DNA from: Galbitalea sp036271875
GTDB lineage: Bacteria > Actinomycetota > Actinomycetes > Actinomycetales > Microbacteriaceae
Direction: 5' to 3'
DNA length: 64,000 nt
Assembly (NCBI GenBank): GCA_036271875.1
Contig: DATAZU010000029.1
Location: 23,994 to 87,993, forward strand
Shown: in pieces, positions 45,156-52,898 of the stretch
Numbering within the stretch: the first letter of the stretch is position 1
How the letters are laid out: the number at the start of each line of letters is the position of its first letter
Program-made: the position numbers and the translations under genes
The notes under the pieces: generated by a model
What the model was told of the DNA's origin: nothing
The model's database searches: none
Seen by the model: only the letters and a program-made list of their open reading frames with translations

Positions 45156-45186
45156 TAACGATTATCGTTATTATCGTTAGTCGTTA
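45156..45186. promoter_or_regulatory. Iterated operator half-sites upstream of the DUF2975/HTH module
   Basis: TAACGA and TCGTTA form a dyad with a three-base spacer (45156-45170). TCGTTA recurs at 45174-45179 and 45181-45186, giving four half-sites in 31 AT-rich bases. They lie directly before the 45197 gene and in front of the divergent 45096 gene. A likely binding site for the small HTH protein encoded at 45835. Confidence 0.6.
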
Positions 45187-45196
45187 GGATGCTTCG

Positions 45197-45838
45197 ATGT
45201 CACAGACTCTCCCGCTTGCCGGTTCTCGCTCCGCGATCACGACTAAACGGGTGATCCTGTGGGCCGCGCTCCTGGCCGCGCTGGCATCCGGCCTCGCCTC
45301 CCTCGCCTTTGGCACTGCCGGCCTCGCACAAACGCTCGACACCGGGCTCTCCCACGTCGTAATGGTCACCGGCAAGGGCGGCCAGCTCTTCAACTACAAC
45401 GACACTCAATCCAACGCCCACATTGTGTCGGGTCACTACAGCTATGCAACGGTCGTGGTCACGGGGTTGCCGGGCTCGGTCACCGCATACGTTCTCATTG
45501 CATCCATCGCAACGATGCTGACCAAGGTGGCGCTCTGCCTCACTATTGCGCTGCTGGCGTGGCGGATGCTGCACCAGCGACCGTTCCGTCGTTCGCTGAC
45601 GAAGAGCGTCGGCATCGCGGGTACCATTCTTGCCGTTGGTGGGCTTCTCAGCCAGGGCGCGACCGCACTCGCCGGGCGCGCGACCGCAACCCTGCTGAAC
45701 CAAAACGACCACAGCTTCTGGCCCGTAGCCGGGCGCTTCGACCCAACCTGGATCGTCTTCGGCGTAGTGCTGTTGCTCGTTGCCCTGGCCTTCGAGTACG
45801 GCGAGCGCCTGCAGAACGACTCCGAGGGGCTGGTGTGA
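45197..45838 (+). CDS. DUF2975-like membrane protein
   Basis: This 213-residue protein has four membrane helices and the DUF2975 pattern: a first helix, an exported loop, and a later helix pair with LLAWRMLHQRPFRRSLTKSVGIAG. DUF2975 proteins are routinely encoded beside a YozG-like HTH protein, as here. Their function is not known. ATG at 45197. The stop overlaps the HTH gene start by four bases (GTGA). Confidence 0.8.
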   Translation: MSQTLPLAGSRSAITTKRVILWAALLAALASGLASLAFGTAGLAQTLDTGLSHVVMVTGKGGQLFNYNDTQSNAHIVSGHYSYATVVVTGLPGSVTAYVLIASIATMLTKVALCLTIALLAWRMLHQRPFRRSLTKSVGIAGTILAVGGLLSQGATALAGRATATLLNQNDHSFWPVAGRFDPTWIVFGVVLLLVALAFEYGERLQNDSEGLV

Positions 45839-46059
45839 GCAACGACGAGCTCTCGGGCATTCACTGTCGGCTCGACGAGCTCCTCGAAAAGAAGGGCATG
45901 ACGCTCACCCGCCTGAGCGAGCTCGTCGGGGTCAGCATTGTCAACCTGTCGATCCTGAAGAACGACCGCGCGCGCGCCATCCGTTACTCGACGCTCGCCG
46001 CCATCTGCGGAGCGCTCGACTGCGAGGTGGGCGACCTCCTCACCCGCATCGCAGCCTGA
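45835..46059 (+). CDS. Small XRE/YozG-like HTH regulator
   Basis: This 74-residue protein is almost entirely an HTH: HCRLDELLEKKGMTLTRLSE, LVGVSIVNLSILKNDRARAI, RYSTLAAICGALDCEVGDLL. It matches the YozG-type regulators paired with DUF2975 membrane proteins. GTG start overlapping the partner gene. Probably represses its own operon through the repeated TCGTTA sites at 45156-45186, possibly under control of the membrane partner. Confidence 0.85.
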   Translation: MSNDELSGIHCRLDELLEKKGMTLTRLSELVGVSIVNLSILKNDRARAIRYSTLAAICGALDCEVGDLLTRIAA

Positions 46060-46216
46060 GTGCGCTCACTGGTGCAACGGCGGTGTCGGAGCTGAGGACT
46101 GATCGCGTGACGGTCGGGTATCCGAGGAAGCCGGTTACGCCGGGGACGCCACCGACGATGCCAACCACGACTACCAGACCCAGCCACGGCAGCCACAGCT
46201 GAAGAGAGGTACGCAT
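46040..46216 (-). pseudogene. Truncated copy of the 45096 gene start
   Basis: The 58-residue frame begins MRTSLQLWLPWLGLVVVVGI and matches the first ~55 residues of the protein at 44308-45096 (MRSVLSWLPWVGLVVAVGVV) through GYPTVTRSVLSSDTA, then degenerates and stops within the end of the HTH gene. It overlaps that gene's last 20 bases on the opposite strand. It looks like the remains of a duplicated gene cut off by the DUF2975/HTH module. Confidence 0.65.
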
Positions 46217-46289
46217 ACCGACACGACGCACAACCCCGGCGCCGGGGCGACACCCTTCCGACATCCGTCTCGCGAACTACGCTGAAGCC

Positions 46290-47282
46290 GTGTATGGAAT
46301 TCCCGGTTTCGACCTCGATGGCGAGGAGGTCATTGCGTGGCATCCACTGTCGGAGACGGATGCGCTCCGCGTCGCCACCCAGACCTACGGACTGGATGCG
46401 ATCTCGGCCGAACGGCTCGAGACGGAGCGCGACGACAGCTTTGCGATCGAGACGCTGGATGCACGCTTCGTGCTTAAAGTCGCACATCCCGCCGACGACC
46501 CGGCGACCATAGATTTCCAGACTCGGGCGCTCGTGTTTGCGGGTGAACGAGACCCGGAACTGCCACTGCAGGGCGTTGTCCCGTCCCTGGATGGCCGACT
46601 CATTCCGAGTCTCGCGAGCCACGAGGGCCGCATCGCCCGCCTGTTCGACTGGCTGCCGGGAGACCTTCTGGTTGACACCGCGCCAGACGACACCCAGCTC
46701 GCGCTTCTCGGGGACACGCTCGGACGGCTCACTCTCGCACTCGGGGGATTCGAGCATCAGTCATCCTCACGGCCATTTGCGTGGGACGTTGCCCAGCTCC
46801 CCCGGCTCGATCGCCTTGCCGAGCGGTTCCCCGACGACGACCTGAAACGGGTCTTCGATCGCTTCGCATCCGTCGTCGCCCCGAAGCTCGATACCCTGCC
46901 GCGTCAGGTCCTGCACAACGACTTCAACCCGGGGAACGTTCTGGTTGACGAGAAGAGTCCGCAATTCGTCACGGGCATCCTCGATTTCGGTGACGTCATC
47001 GCCACCGTTCGCGTTGCGGATCTTGCCGTCGCGCTTTCGTACCTGCTGTTTCCGTTCGGTCGCGACTGGCAGGGCGCGCAACCGTTCGTCGAGGCGTACG
47101 AGCGACGCATCCCGCTCACCCGCGACGAGCATGAAGTGCTGCGGCCGCTGGTACTGAGCCGCCTCGCCGAGCGAATTCTGATCAATCAGTGGCTGTCGCT
47201 CGACTCGGATGATCGCGGGCGCGACGACCTCTTCCGCTCCGGAGTTCGCGGTGCGCTCCACCAACTCCTCGAGGAGAACTAG
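46290..47282 (+). CDS. APH-family kinase, hydroxylysine/ethanolamine-type candidate
   Basis: This 330-residue kinase of the aminoglycoside phosphotransferase/choline kinase fold has VLHNDFNPGNVLVD as Brenner-type catalytic loop (HxDxxxxN, Asp and Asn) and ILDFGDV as the metal-binding motif. A GTG-started aminotransferase class III gene follows with one-base overlap. In vertebrates the same two folds act together as hydroxylysine kinase (AGPHD1) and a phospho-lyase (AGXT2L2), so this kinase may phosphorylate hydroxylysine, ethanolamine or a related amine. That assignment is inference from the pairing. Confidence 0.8.
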   Translation: MYGIPGFDLDGEEVIAWHPLSETDALRVATQTYGLDAISAERLETERDDSFAIETLDARFVLKVAHPADDPATIDFQTRALVFAGERDPELPLQGVVPSLDGRLIPSLASHEGRIARLFDWLPGDLLVDTAPDDTQLALLGDTLGRLTLALGGFEHQSSSRPFAWDVAQLPRLDRLAERFPDDDLKRVFDRFASVVAPKLDTLPRQVLHNDFNPGNVLVDEKSPQFVTGILDFGDVIATVRVADLAVALSYLLFPFGRDWQGAQPFVEAYERRIPLTRDEHEVLRPLVLSRLAERILINQWLSLDSDDRGRDDLFRSGVRGALHQLLEEN

Positions 47283-48529
47283 TGCCAGGTCCAACCGCAT
47301 ACTTCGATCCCGCCACGACGAACACTCTGGACTCCGCGACGCGCGAGCTCGTCGAACGTCGTGCCCGCTCGCTTGGCAGCGCCTATCGACTGTTCTACGA
47401 GGAGCCCGTGCAGTTTGTGCGCGGCAGCGGCACCAAGCTGTACACGGCCGACGGCACCGAATACCTCGACGCGTACAACAACGTTCCCTCGGTCGGCCAC
47501 GCGCATCCGCGAGTCGCCGCCGCCATCGCGGAGCAGGCCGCGAAGCTCACCACCCACACCCGTTACCTCGATCGAGCCATCGTCGACTACGCCGAAGATC
47601 TGCTGAGCGAGTTCCCCGCGTCGCTGGCGAACGTCATGTTCACCTGCACCGGGTCGGAAGCGGGCGATCTCGCACTGCGCATCGCCAAGGCGGCGACCGG
47701 AGGGACCGGCGTGATCGTGACCGAAAACGCTTACCACGGCGTAACGACCGAGGTCGCGTCGGTGTCGCCGTCACTGGGCGGAGTCGCATCGCTCGCGAGC
47801 TGGGTACGGACGGTTCCAGCGCCTGGGGACGGCGACCTCGCGCGCGATGTGCGCGCCGCGATCGACAGCTTCGCCGCCGACGGCGTGCGCCCCGCTGCGC
47901 TGCTCGTCGACACGATCTTTGCCTCGGACGGAGTACGACCGGATGTTCCCGGATTCCCTGAAGCGGTAGCGGCCGTGCGCGCAGCGGGCGGACTCTTCAT
48001 CGCGGACGAGGTTCAGCCCGGGTTTGGACGCCTCGGCACGGGAATGTGGGGCTTCGCACGCCACGGACTCGAACCCGACATCGTCACGATGGGCAAGCCG
48101 ATGGGCAACGGGCATCCGATCGCTGCGGTGGTTGCCCGGCGCGAGCTGGTGGATGCCTTCGGGAGCCGGGCGCGCTATTTCAATACCTTCGGCGGAAGTT
48201 CGGTGTCGATTGCCGCGGCCCGGGCAACGCTGGACGTGATACGAGACGAGGATCTGATCGCCAACGCGAAGGCGATGGGCGACTACCTGCTTGCACAGTT
48301 GCCGTCGATCGACGGAGTGGCCGAAGTGCGCGGGGTCGGTTTGTTCATCGGGGCTCGCGTTGCGAGCGAGGATGTCGCGCTCCAGGCCGTCAACGATCTC
48401 AAGCGCCGGCGCATTTTGCTGGGCGAATCGGGCAAAGGCAACGATGTGCTGAAGATTCGGCCGCCGCTCGTGTTCGATCGAGCCGACGCCGACCGTCTGC
48501 TCGAGGGTCTTGCGGCGGTGCTGTCGTGA
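47282..48529 (+). CDS. Class III PLP enzyme, phospho-lyase-like (AGXT2L family)
   Basis: This 415-residue fold-type I enzyme has the class III pattern: DAYNNVPSVGHAHPRVAAAI near the N-terminus, GSEAGDLALRIAKAATG, FIADEVQPGFGRLGTGMWGF with the PLP-binding Asp, and TMGKPMGNGHPIAAVV with the Schiff-base Lys. This form groups with the ethanolamine-phosphate/phosphohydroxylysine phospho-lyases rather than transaminases. GTG start shares one base with the kinase stop (TAGTG). With the kinase it would remove phosphate and ammonia from a phosphorylated amino alcohol, giving an aldehyde. Confidence 0.85.
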   Translation: MPGPTAYFDPATTNTLDSATRELVERRARSLGSAYRLFYEEPVQFVRGSGTKLYTADGTEYLDAYNNVPSVGHAHPRVAAAIAEQAAKLTTHTRYLDRAIVDYAEDLLSEFPASLANVMFTCTGSEAGDLALRIAKAATGGTGVIVTENAYHGVTTEVASVSPSLGGVASLASWVRTVPAPGDGDLARDVRAAIDSFAADGVRPAALLVDTIFASDGVRPDVPGFPEAVAAVRAAGGLFIADEVQPGFGRLGTGMWGFARHGLEPDIVTMGKPMGNGHPIAAVVARRELVDAFGSRARYFNTFGGSSVSIAAARATLDVIRDEDLIANAKAMGDYLLAQLPSIDGVAEVRGVGLFIGARVASEDVALQAVNDLKRRRILLGESGKGNDVLKIRPPLVFDRADADRLLEGLAAVLS

Positions 48530-49551
48530 GCAACATGGAAAGGGATCCGGTCCCCGAGCTTGTCGAAGGGCCGACCCCGCTCGCACCCGGCCCTTCGACA
48601 AGCTCAGGGACCGGAAACGGGTCAAGGACCGATGGAGGGGTTCAGATCCTCGAGCCGCGCGACGTCCCGCTCGGCGGCCCCCGCGCCATGAACGTAAGGC
48701 GCACGCTGCCGCAGCGAGCTCGCAGCCTCATCGGCGCCTGGTGCTTCGTCGACCACTACGGACCAGACGCGGTCACCCCGAGCGTCGGGATGAACGTTCC
48801 ACCGCATCCGCACACCGGGCTGCAAACGGTGAGCTGGCTGTTCGCCGGGGAGATCGATCATCGCGACAGCGTCGGCTCACACGCCATCGTGCGGCCGGGC
48901 GAACTCAATCTCATGACCGCCGGTCGCGGCATACAACACTCCGAGGTGTCGCTACCGCAAACGACCGTGTTGCACGGTGCGCAACTGTGGATCGCGTTGC
49001 CGGACTCCACCCGAAACACGGCTCCGTTCTTCGAGCGATTCGTTCCGGAGCCGTTCGACCTCGAGGGTGCAACGGTCCGGGTGTTTCTGGGCGAGCTGCT
49101 CGGGCACTCGTCGACCGCCAGGACATTCACACGTGTGGTCGGCGCGCAGCTCGACCTGCCCGCGAACACGACCCTGAGCATTCCCGTCGACAGCGACTTC
49201 GAGTACGGGATTCTTGTTGATGCTGGTTCGCCAACGGTCGATGGTTGCGCGGTTGCGCGAGCCGAGATCGCCTATCTCGCACCCGGCGCAGACGCGATCA
49301 AGATTTCGAGCGGCACCGAACCGCTCCGCGCCCTTCTCATCGGCGGTGAACCGCTCGGCGAATCCATCGTGATGTGGTGGAACTTCATCGGCCGCAGCCA
49401 CGAGGAGATTGTCAAGTTCCGAACTCGCTGGCAGGCGGATGTGATCGCCGGCGGCGACCAGGACGGTCTGTTTGGACGCGTCCGAGGCTACGACGGGAGC
49501 GCGCTTCCCGCGCCAGAGCTCCCCAACATCCGGTTGAAGCCGCGCGACTAG
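48526..49551 (+). CDS. Pirin-family protein with repeat-encoded N-terminal insertion
   Basis: This 341-residue cupin protein of the pirin family normally begins near ILEPRDVPLGGPRAMNVRRT. The iron-binding His/Glu set is seen in PHPHTGLQTVSWLF and GRGIQHSEVS. Pirins are quercetinase-like or redox-sensing proteins. GTG start at 48526 overlaps the phospho-lyase stop by four bases (GTGA). Codons about 5-35 are an in-frame palindromic repeat (48547-48614) encoding PVPELVEGP and PGPSTSSGTG, absent from ordinary pirins. The ATG at 48535 would also include it; an alternative start within the pirin core is not obvious. Confidence 0.85.
   Translation: MSNMERDPVPELVEGPTPLAPGPSTSSGTGNGSRTDGGVQILEPRDVPLGGPRAMNVRRTLPQRARSLIGAWCFVDHYGPDAVTPSVGMNVPPHPHTGLQTVSWLFAGEIDHRDSVGSHAIVRPGELNLMTAGRGIQHSEVSLPQTTVLHGAQLWIALPDSTRNTAPFFERFVPEPFDLEGATVRVFLGELLGHSSTARTFTRVVGAQLDLPANTTLSIPVDSDFEYGILVDAGSPTVDGCAVARAEIAYLAPGADAIKISSGTEPLRALLIGGEPLGESIVMWWNFIGRSHEEIVKFRTRWQADVIAGGDQDGLFGRVRGYDGSALPAPELPNIRLKPRD
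48547..48614. repeat. Palindromic repeat element inside the pirin gene
   Basis: Arms of 26 bases (48547-48572 and 48589-48614) are complementary at 25 positions, with a 16-base loop. The core reads GAGCTTGTCGAAGGG and its complement CCCTTCGACAAGCTC. It is translated through in frame. Related half copy at 39074-39099 and derivative repeats in tilS (62640-62693). Confidence 0.9.
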
Positions 49552-50237
49552 TTCGAGTGGAATGACGCGGTGTGCAACCCGAGACTGAAACTTGCCGGGG
49601 CAAGACCAGCAACCGACTCGGAGCACGTCGCGACGGACGCGTGCACCGTGCAGGAAAACGGCGAGACCGCGAGTGTCGCACCATCCGGCAACACCTTCGT
49701 CTTCGCCGGGTTGGTCACCACCCCGACGCCGTGCACATAGCACTGGTCCCAGCCAGCATCCTTGGGAATCAGATCATCCACGCTCGCACCGAGCCCGAGC
49801 GTGTAGCCATCCCACTCGCTAGACACGCATCCCGCACTCGAGCCGGGAGGCAGCGGATAGGTCACCTGCGACCTTGCCGCCGGAACAATCGAGCAGTTGG
49901 CACCGGGATTGTCTCCCGAGAAGATGACGAACTGGCACCACACGCTCTTTGTCGCGTCGGTGTAAAAGGCGTACTCACCGAACCACTCCCCGTTGGCGTC
50001 CGGATGATGCGGGGTCCCCGCCACGAGGTAGTCCGCCGGGTTAATGGCCGGTGGACTGGTTGGGGTCGGGGTCGACGTCGGGGTGGGTGTTGCGGTCGGC
50101 GACGTCTGTGGGGCGGTCGAAGATGACGCGCCGGTGTGATGGATGGTCGGATGACCGCCGGAGTGCGCCGCGGGTGCACACGCAACGAGCAGCACAAGCA
50201 GCGGAAGAACCAACACAGCAGTCAGAGCGCGTCTCAT
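49548..50237 (-). CDS. Putative lipoprotein
   Basis: This 229-residue exported protein has signal peptide MRRALTAVLVLPLLVLLVAC with lipobox LVAC (Cys20), a Thr/Pro/Ser linker and an extracytoplasmic domain containing two Cys pairs (VWCQFVIFSGD, CSIVPAARSQV, WDQCYVHGVG). No family recognised. It converges with the pirin gene, with four bases of overlap at the stops. Confidence 0.75.
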   Translation of the reverse strand: MRRALTAVLVLPLLVLLVACAPAAHSGGHPTIHHTGASSSTAPQTSPTATPTPTSTPTPTSPPAINPADYLVAGTPHHPDANGEWFGEYAFYTDATKSVWCQFVIFSGDNPGANCSIVPAARSQVTYPLPPGSSAGCVSSEWDGYTLGLGASVDDLIPKDAGWDQCYVHGVGVVTNPAKTKVLPDGATLAVSPFSCTVHASVATCSESVAGLAPASFSLGLHTASFHSN

Positions 50238-50304
50238 GAAACGAGAGCATAGAAGCCGGCCAGAAGCCGTGGCTATAGGGAGTTATTACCTAAAGCCGGG
50301 AGAA

Positions 50305-50511
50305 CTAAATCGACTTGATCGGTTCTGCCGGGTCCGACGCTGGGGCAGCGGCCGCCATCTTGGCACGCTCTTCCGCCTCGATCTTGGCGTAGACCTTACG
50401 TTCCGTGCGATCCGCCCGAAGAATCGACCTCATCACGAACCAGAAAATGAGCCCGAGGCAGATCGTTGGCGTGAGGGCGAAGACGATGCCGCCCCAAACG
50501 GTCGTAGGCAC
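50305..50511 (-). CDS. Small single-helix membrane protein
   Basis: This 68-residue protein has one or two N-terminal hydrophobic stretches (about 5-27, GIVFALTPTICLGLIFWFVM), then a basic, Ala/Glu-rich cytoplasmic tail (VYAKIEAEERAKMAAAAPAS). Unknown function. Similar small proteins accompany lysS in related actinobacteria, a recollection I cannot verify here. Stands 24 bases downstream of the small ORF at 50536. Confidence 0.65.
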   Translation of the reverse strand: MPTTVWGGIVFALTPTICLGLIFWFVMRSILRADRTERKVYAKIEAEERAKMAAAAPASDPAEPIKSI

Positions 50512-50535
50512 GAAATACAGCCTAAACCGTCGCGC

Positions 50536-50628
50536 TCAGCGCTGACCTGTGAGTGTGATGACCGCGATCACCGCGAGAATTCCGACGAGCGCGACAGCCA
50601 TGACAATGCGCGACGTGCGACGACTCAT
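50536..50628 (-). CDS. Small 30-residue hydrophobic protein
   Basis: A 30-residue frame (MSRRTSRIVMAVALVGILAV then IAVITLTGQR) with one predicted membrane helix and basic N-terminus. Its ATG overlaps the stop of the upstream 74-residue protein gene by four bases (ATGA), which supports translation by coupling. Shorter than usual gene-calling limits. Function unknown. Confidence 0.6.
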   Translation of the reverse strand: MSRRTSRIVMAVALVGILAVIAVITLTGQR

Positions 50629-50849
50629 CGTGCCTTCGTCAGGATTCCGACCAGCCCCGTGATGATCAGGTACAGCGCGAACGCCCCAACGACGACCCAG
50701 ATTGCGATCCGGTTCTTATTCCAGCCCGCCTTCTCTTTCCGTTGCGCGAGCGGCAGATCGGGCTGCGGCTCCTTCGTGAAGACAGGCTTGTCGTCCTCGG
50801 TCGGCGCGTTGTCGTCGGCGTCTGACATGGGATCGGTCACGTTCGGCAC
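50625..50849 (-). CDS. Small single-helix membrane protein
   Basis: This 74-residue protein has an acidic hydrophilic N-terminal half and a C-terminal membrane helix (about 48-70, IAIWVVVGAFALYLIITGLV). GTG start one base after the lysS stop; an internal ATG seven codons on (50828) has no ribosome binding site either. Part of a small-membrane-protein run downstream of lysS. Function unknown. Confidence 0.7.
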   Translation of the reverse strand: MPNVTDPMSDADDNAPTEDDKPVFTKEPQPDLPLAQRKEKAGWNKNRIAIWVVVGAFALYLIITGLVGILTKAR

Positions 50850-50850
50850 T

Positions 50851-52350
50851 CTACTTCACGAGCGGGAAGAGGATGGTCTCACGAATGCCGAGGCCGGTGA
50901 GCGCCATGAGCAATCGATCGATGCCCATCCCCATTCCGCCGGTCGGTGGCATGCCGAATTCGAGCGCACGCAGGAACTCCTCGTCGAGGCGCATCGCCTC
51001 CGGATCACCACGGCTGGCGAGGAGAGCCTGTTCGACGAAACGCTCGCGCTGAATGACCGGGTCGACCAGCTCTGAGTATGCCGTTGCGAGCTCGAAACCG
51101 CGTACATAGAGATCCCACTTCTCGACGACGCCGGGTTTGGATCGGTGTTCGCGCACAAGCGGAGAGGTGTCGACCGGAAAATCCATCACGAAGGTCGGGC
51201 GCACGAGCGATGACTTCACGAAGTGTTCCCACAGTTCCTCGACGAGCTTGCCGTGCGTGGGAAGCGCAACATCGACGCCGACAGAGGTTGCGAGCGTCTC
51301 AAGCTCCGCCAGCGTCGTCGCGGACGTGATGGAGACGCCGGATGCCGCAGACAGCGATTCGTACATGTCGACACGATCCCAGTCCCCGCCGAAGTCGTAC
51401 TCGGAGCCGTCTGCCCAGGTGACCGTAGTCGAGCCAGCGATCGCGACCGCGGCATCCTGAATCATCTCCTGCGTGAGATCGGCCATCTGCAGGTAGTCAC
51501 CGTAGGCCTGATATGCCTCGAGCATTGCGAACTCGGGTGAGTGCGTTGAATCGGCTCCCTCGTTGCGGAAATTGCGGTTGATCTCGTAGACGCGGTCGAT
51601 GCCGCCAACGACCGCACGCTTGAGGAAGAGCTCGGGCGCGATGCGCAGAAACAGTTCCGTGTCGAACGCGTTGCTGTGCGTCGTGAAGGGTCTCGCCGCA
51701 GCTCCGCCGTGGATGGTCTGCAGCATGGGCGTCTCGATCTCGAGGTACCCGTGTCGCGCGAAGGTTGAGCGAAGGGACGCGTTCGCCGTGGCGCGGGCGC
51801 GCACGACGAACCTCGCCTGTTCGCGCTGGATGAGGTCCAGGTAGCGGCTGCGCACCTTGGTCTCGTCGCTGAGTTCGTTGTGCAGGTTGGGCAAGGGAAG
51901 AATCGCCTTGGATGTGATCCGCCACTCGCTCGCGAAGATCGAGAGTTCGCCGGTACGGCTCGCGATGATCTCGCCAGTGACAAACAGATGGTCGCCGAGG
52001 TCCACCAGTTCCTTGAAGAGAGCGAGCGATTCTTCGCCCACCTCCGCGAGGCTCACCATGACCTGGATGCGGTCGCCATCACCCGCCTGCAGCTGGACGA
52101 AACACAGCTTGCCGGAATTGCGAACGGATACGACGCGTCCGGCGAGCGCAGCGGTCTCGCCTGTCTTCTCGTCTGCGGCCAGGTGATCGTATGTGGCGCG
52201 AACGGCTCCGATCGTGTCCGTGAGAACAATACCGACGGGGTACGCCCCCAAGCCGAGTTGGATGAGCCGATCCCTCTTGCCCAGGCGGACGGCCTTCTGC
52301 TCGAAGATCTCTTCTTCGGTCAGTTCCGCTTCAATTTCGCTGTCCGCCAC
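50851..52350 (-). CDS. lysS: Lysyl-tRNA synthetase, class II
   Basis: This 499-residue class II synthetase charges tRNA-Lys with lysine. It has an N-terminal OB-fold anticodon domain (about 60-170), class II motif 2 (FRNEGADSTHSPEFAMLEAY) and motif 3 near the C-terminus (GMGIDRLLMAL). Complete and typical in length. A GNAT gene lies upstream on the same strand (28-base gap), and three tiny membrane-protein genes lie downstream, in probable operon. Confidence 0.97.
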   Translation of the reverse strand: MADSEIEAELTEEEIFEQKAVRLGKRDRLIQLGLGAYPVGIVLTDTIGAVRATYDHLAADEKTGETAALAGRVVSVRNSGKLCFVQLQAGDGDRIQVMVSLAEVGEESLALFKELVDLGDHLFVTGEIIASRTGELSIFASEWRITSKAILPLPNLHNELSDETKVRSRYLDLIQREQARFVVRARATANASLRSTFARHGYLEIETPMLQTIHGGAAARPFTTHSNAFDTELFLRIAPELFLKRAVVGGIDRVYEINRNFRNEGADSTHSPEFAMLEAYQAYGDYLQMADLTQEMIQDAAVAIAGSTTVTWADGSEYDFGGDWDRVDMYESLSAASGVSITSATTLAELETLATSVGVDVALPTHGKLVEELWEHFVKSSLVRPTFVMDFPVDTSPLVREHRSKPGVVEKWDLYVRGFELATAYSELVDPVIQRERFVEQALLASRGDPEAMRLDEEFLRALEFGMPPTGGMGMGIDRLLMALTGLGIRETILFPLVK

Positions 52351-52377
52351 GAGAAACCATCGTATCTGCGAGCTGGG

Positions 52378-52896
52378 TCACCCATGTTCTCGAGGGGCCG
52401 ACGATAGCTGCTTGACCATCTCCAGCTCGACGTGAGTCGGGTCCGGCGGGTATGGCTTGGTGTTGCCCGTCGCGACGTAGCCGCGCTTGTTGTAGCTCGC
52501 GATCGCGCGCGCATTCGACTCGTGTACATCCAGGCGAAGCGATGTCGAGTACCCCATCGCCCAATCTTCGACGGCCGCCATGAGCGCGGACGTCACGCCG
52601 GCGGCGTCGCCGCGGAACGCAGGCGCAACGTACACACCCATCAGCGTCGGCCCATCCGCACCGGCATAGGAGCCCATCGATCCGATCCACTCGCCCGCGG
52701 AGGTAATCGCAGCAAACCGGATGCCCGGCGTCGAGCCGCCTGCCGCGGCGCGCTCCCGCCAGTCTGCTTCCCCGCGCCCGAGTACCTCCTCCGGCGTTTC
52801 GCTGTAGGCCATCGGGATCTCACGCAGCATTGCCAACCGGATGTCCCGGTACGGAGCCCAGTCGTCCTCCACGATGCGGCGGATGAGAAAATCCAT
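52378..52896 (-). CDS. GNAT-family N-acetyltransferase
   Basis: This 172-residue acetyl-CoA-dependent acetyltransferase has the GNAT motif A region GVYVAPAFRGDAAGVTSALM and the C-terminal LDVHESNARAIASYNKRGYV. The acceptor could be a protein N-terminus, amino group or drug and cannot be deduced. It lies between panC and lysS on the same strand, with gaps of 2 and 27 bases, consistent with one operon. Confidence 0.88.
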   Translation of the reverse strand: MDFLIRRIVEDDWAPYRDIRLAMLREIPMAYSETPEEVLGRGEADWRERAAAGGSTPGIRFAAITSAGEWIGSMGSYAGADGPTLMGVYVAPAFRGDAAGVTSALMAAVEDWAMGYSTSLRLDVHESNARAIASYNKRGYVATGNTKPYPPDPTHVELEMVKQLSSAPREHG

Positions 52897-52898
52897 GA

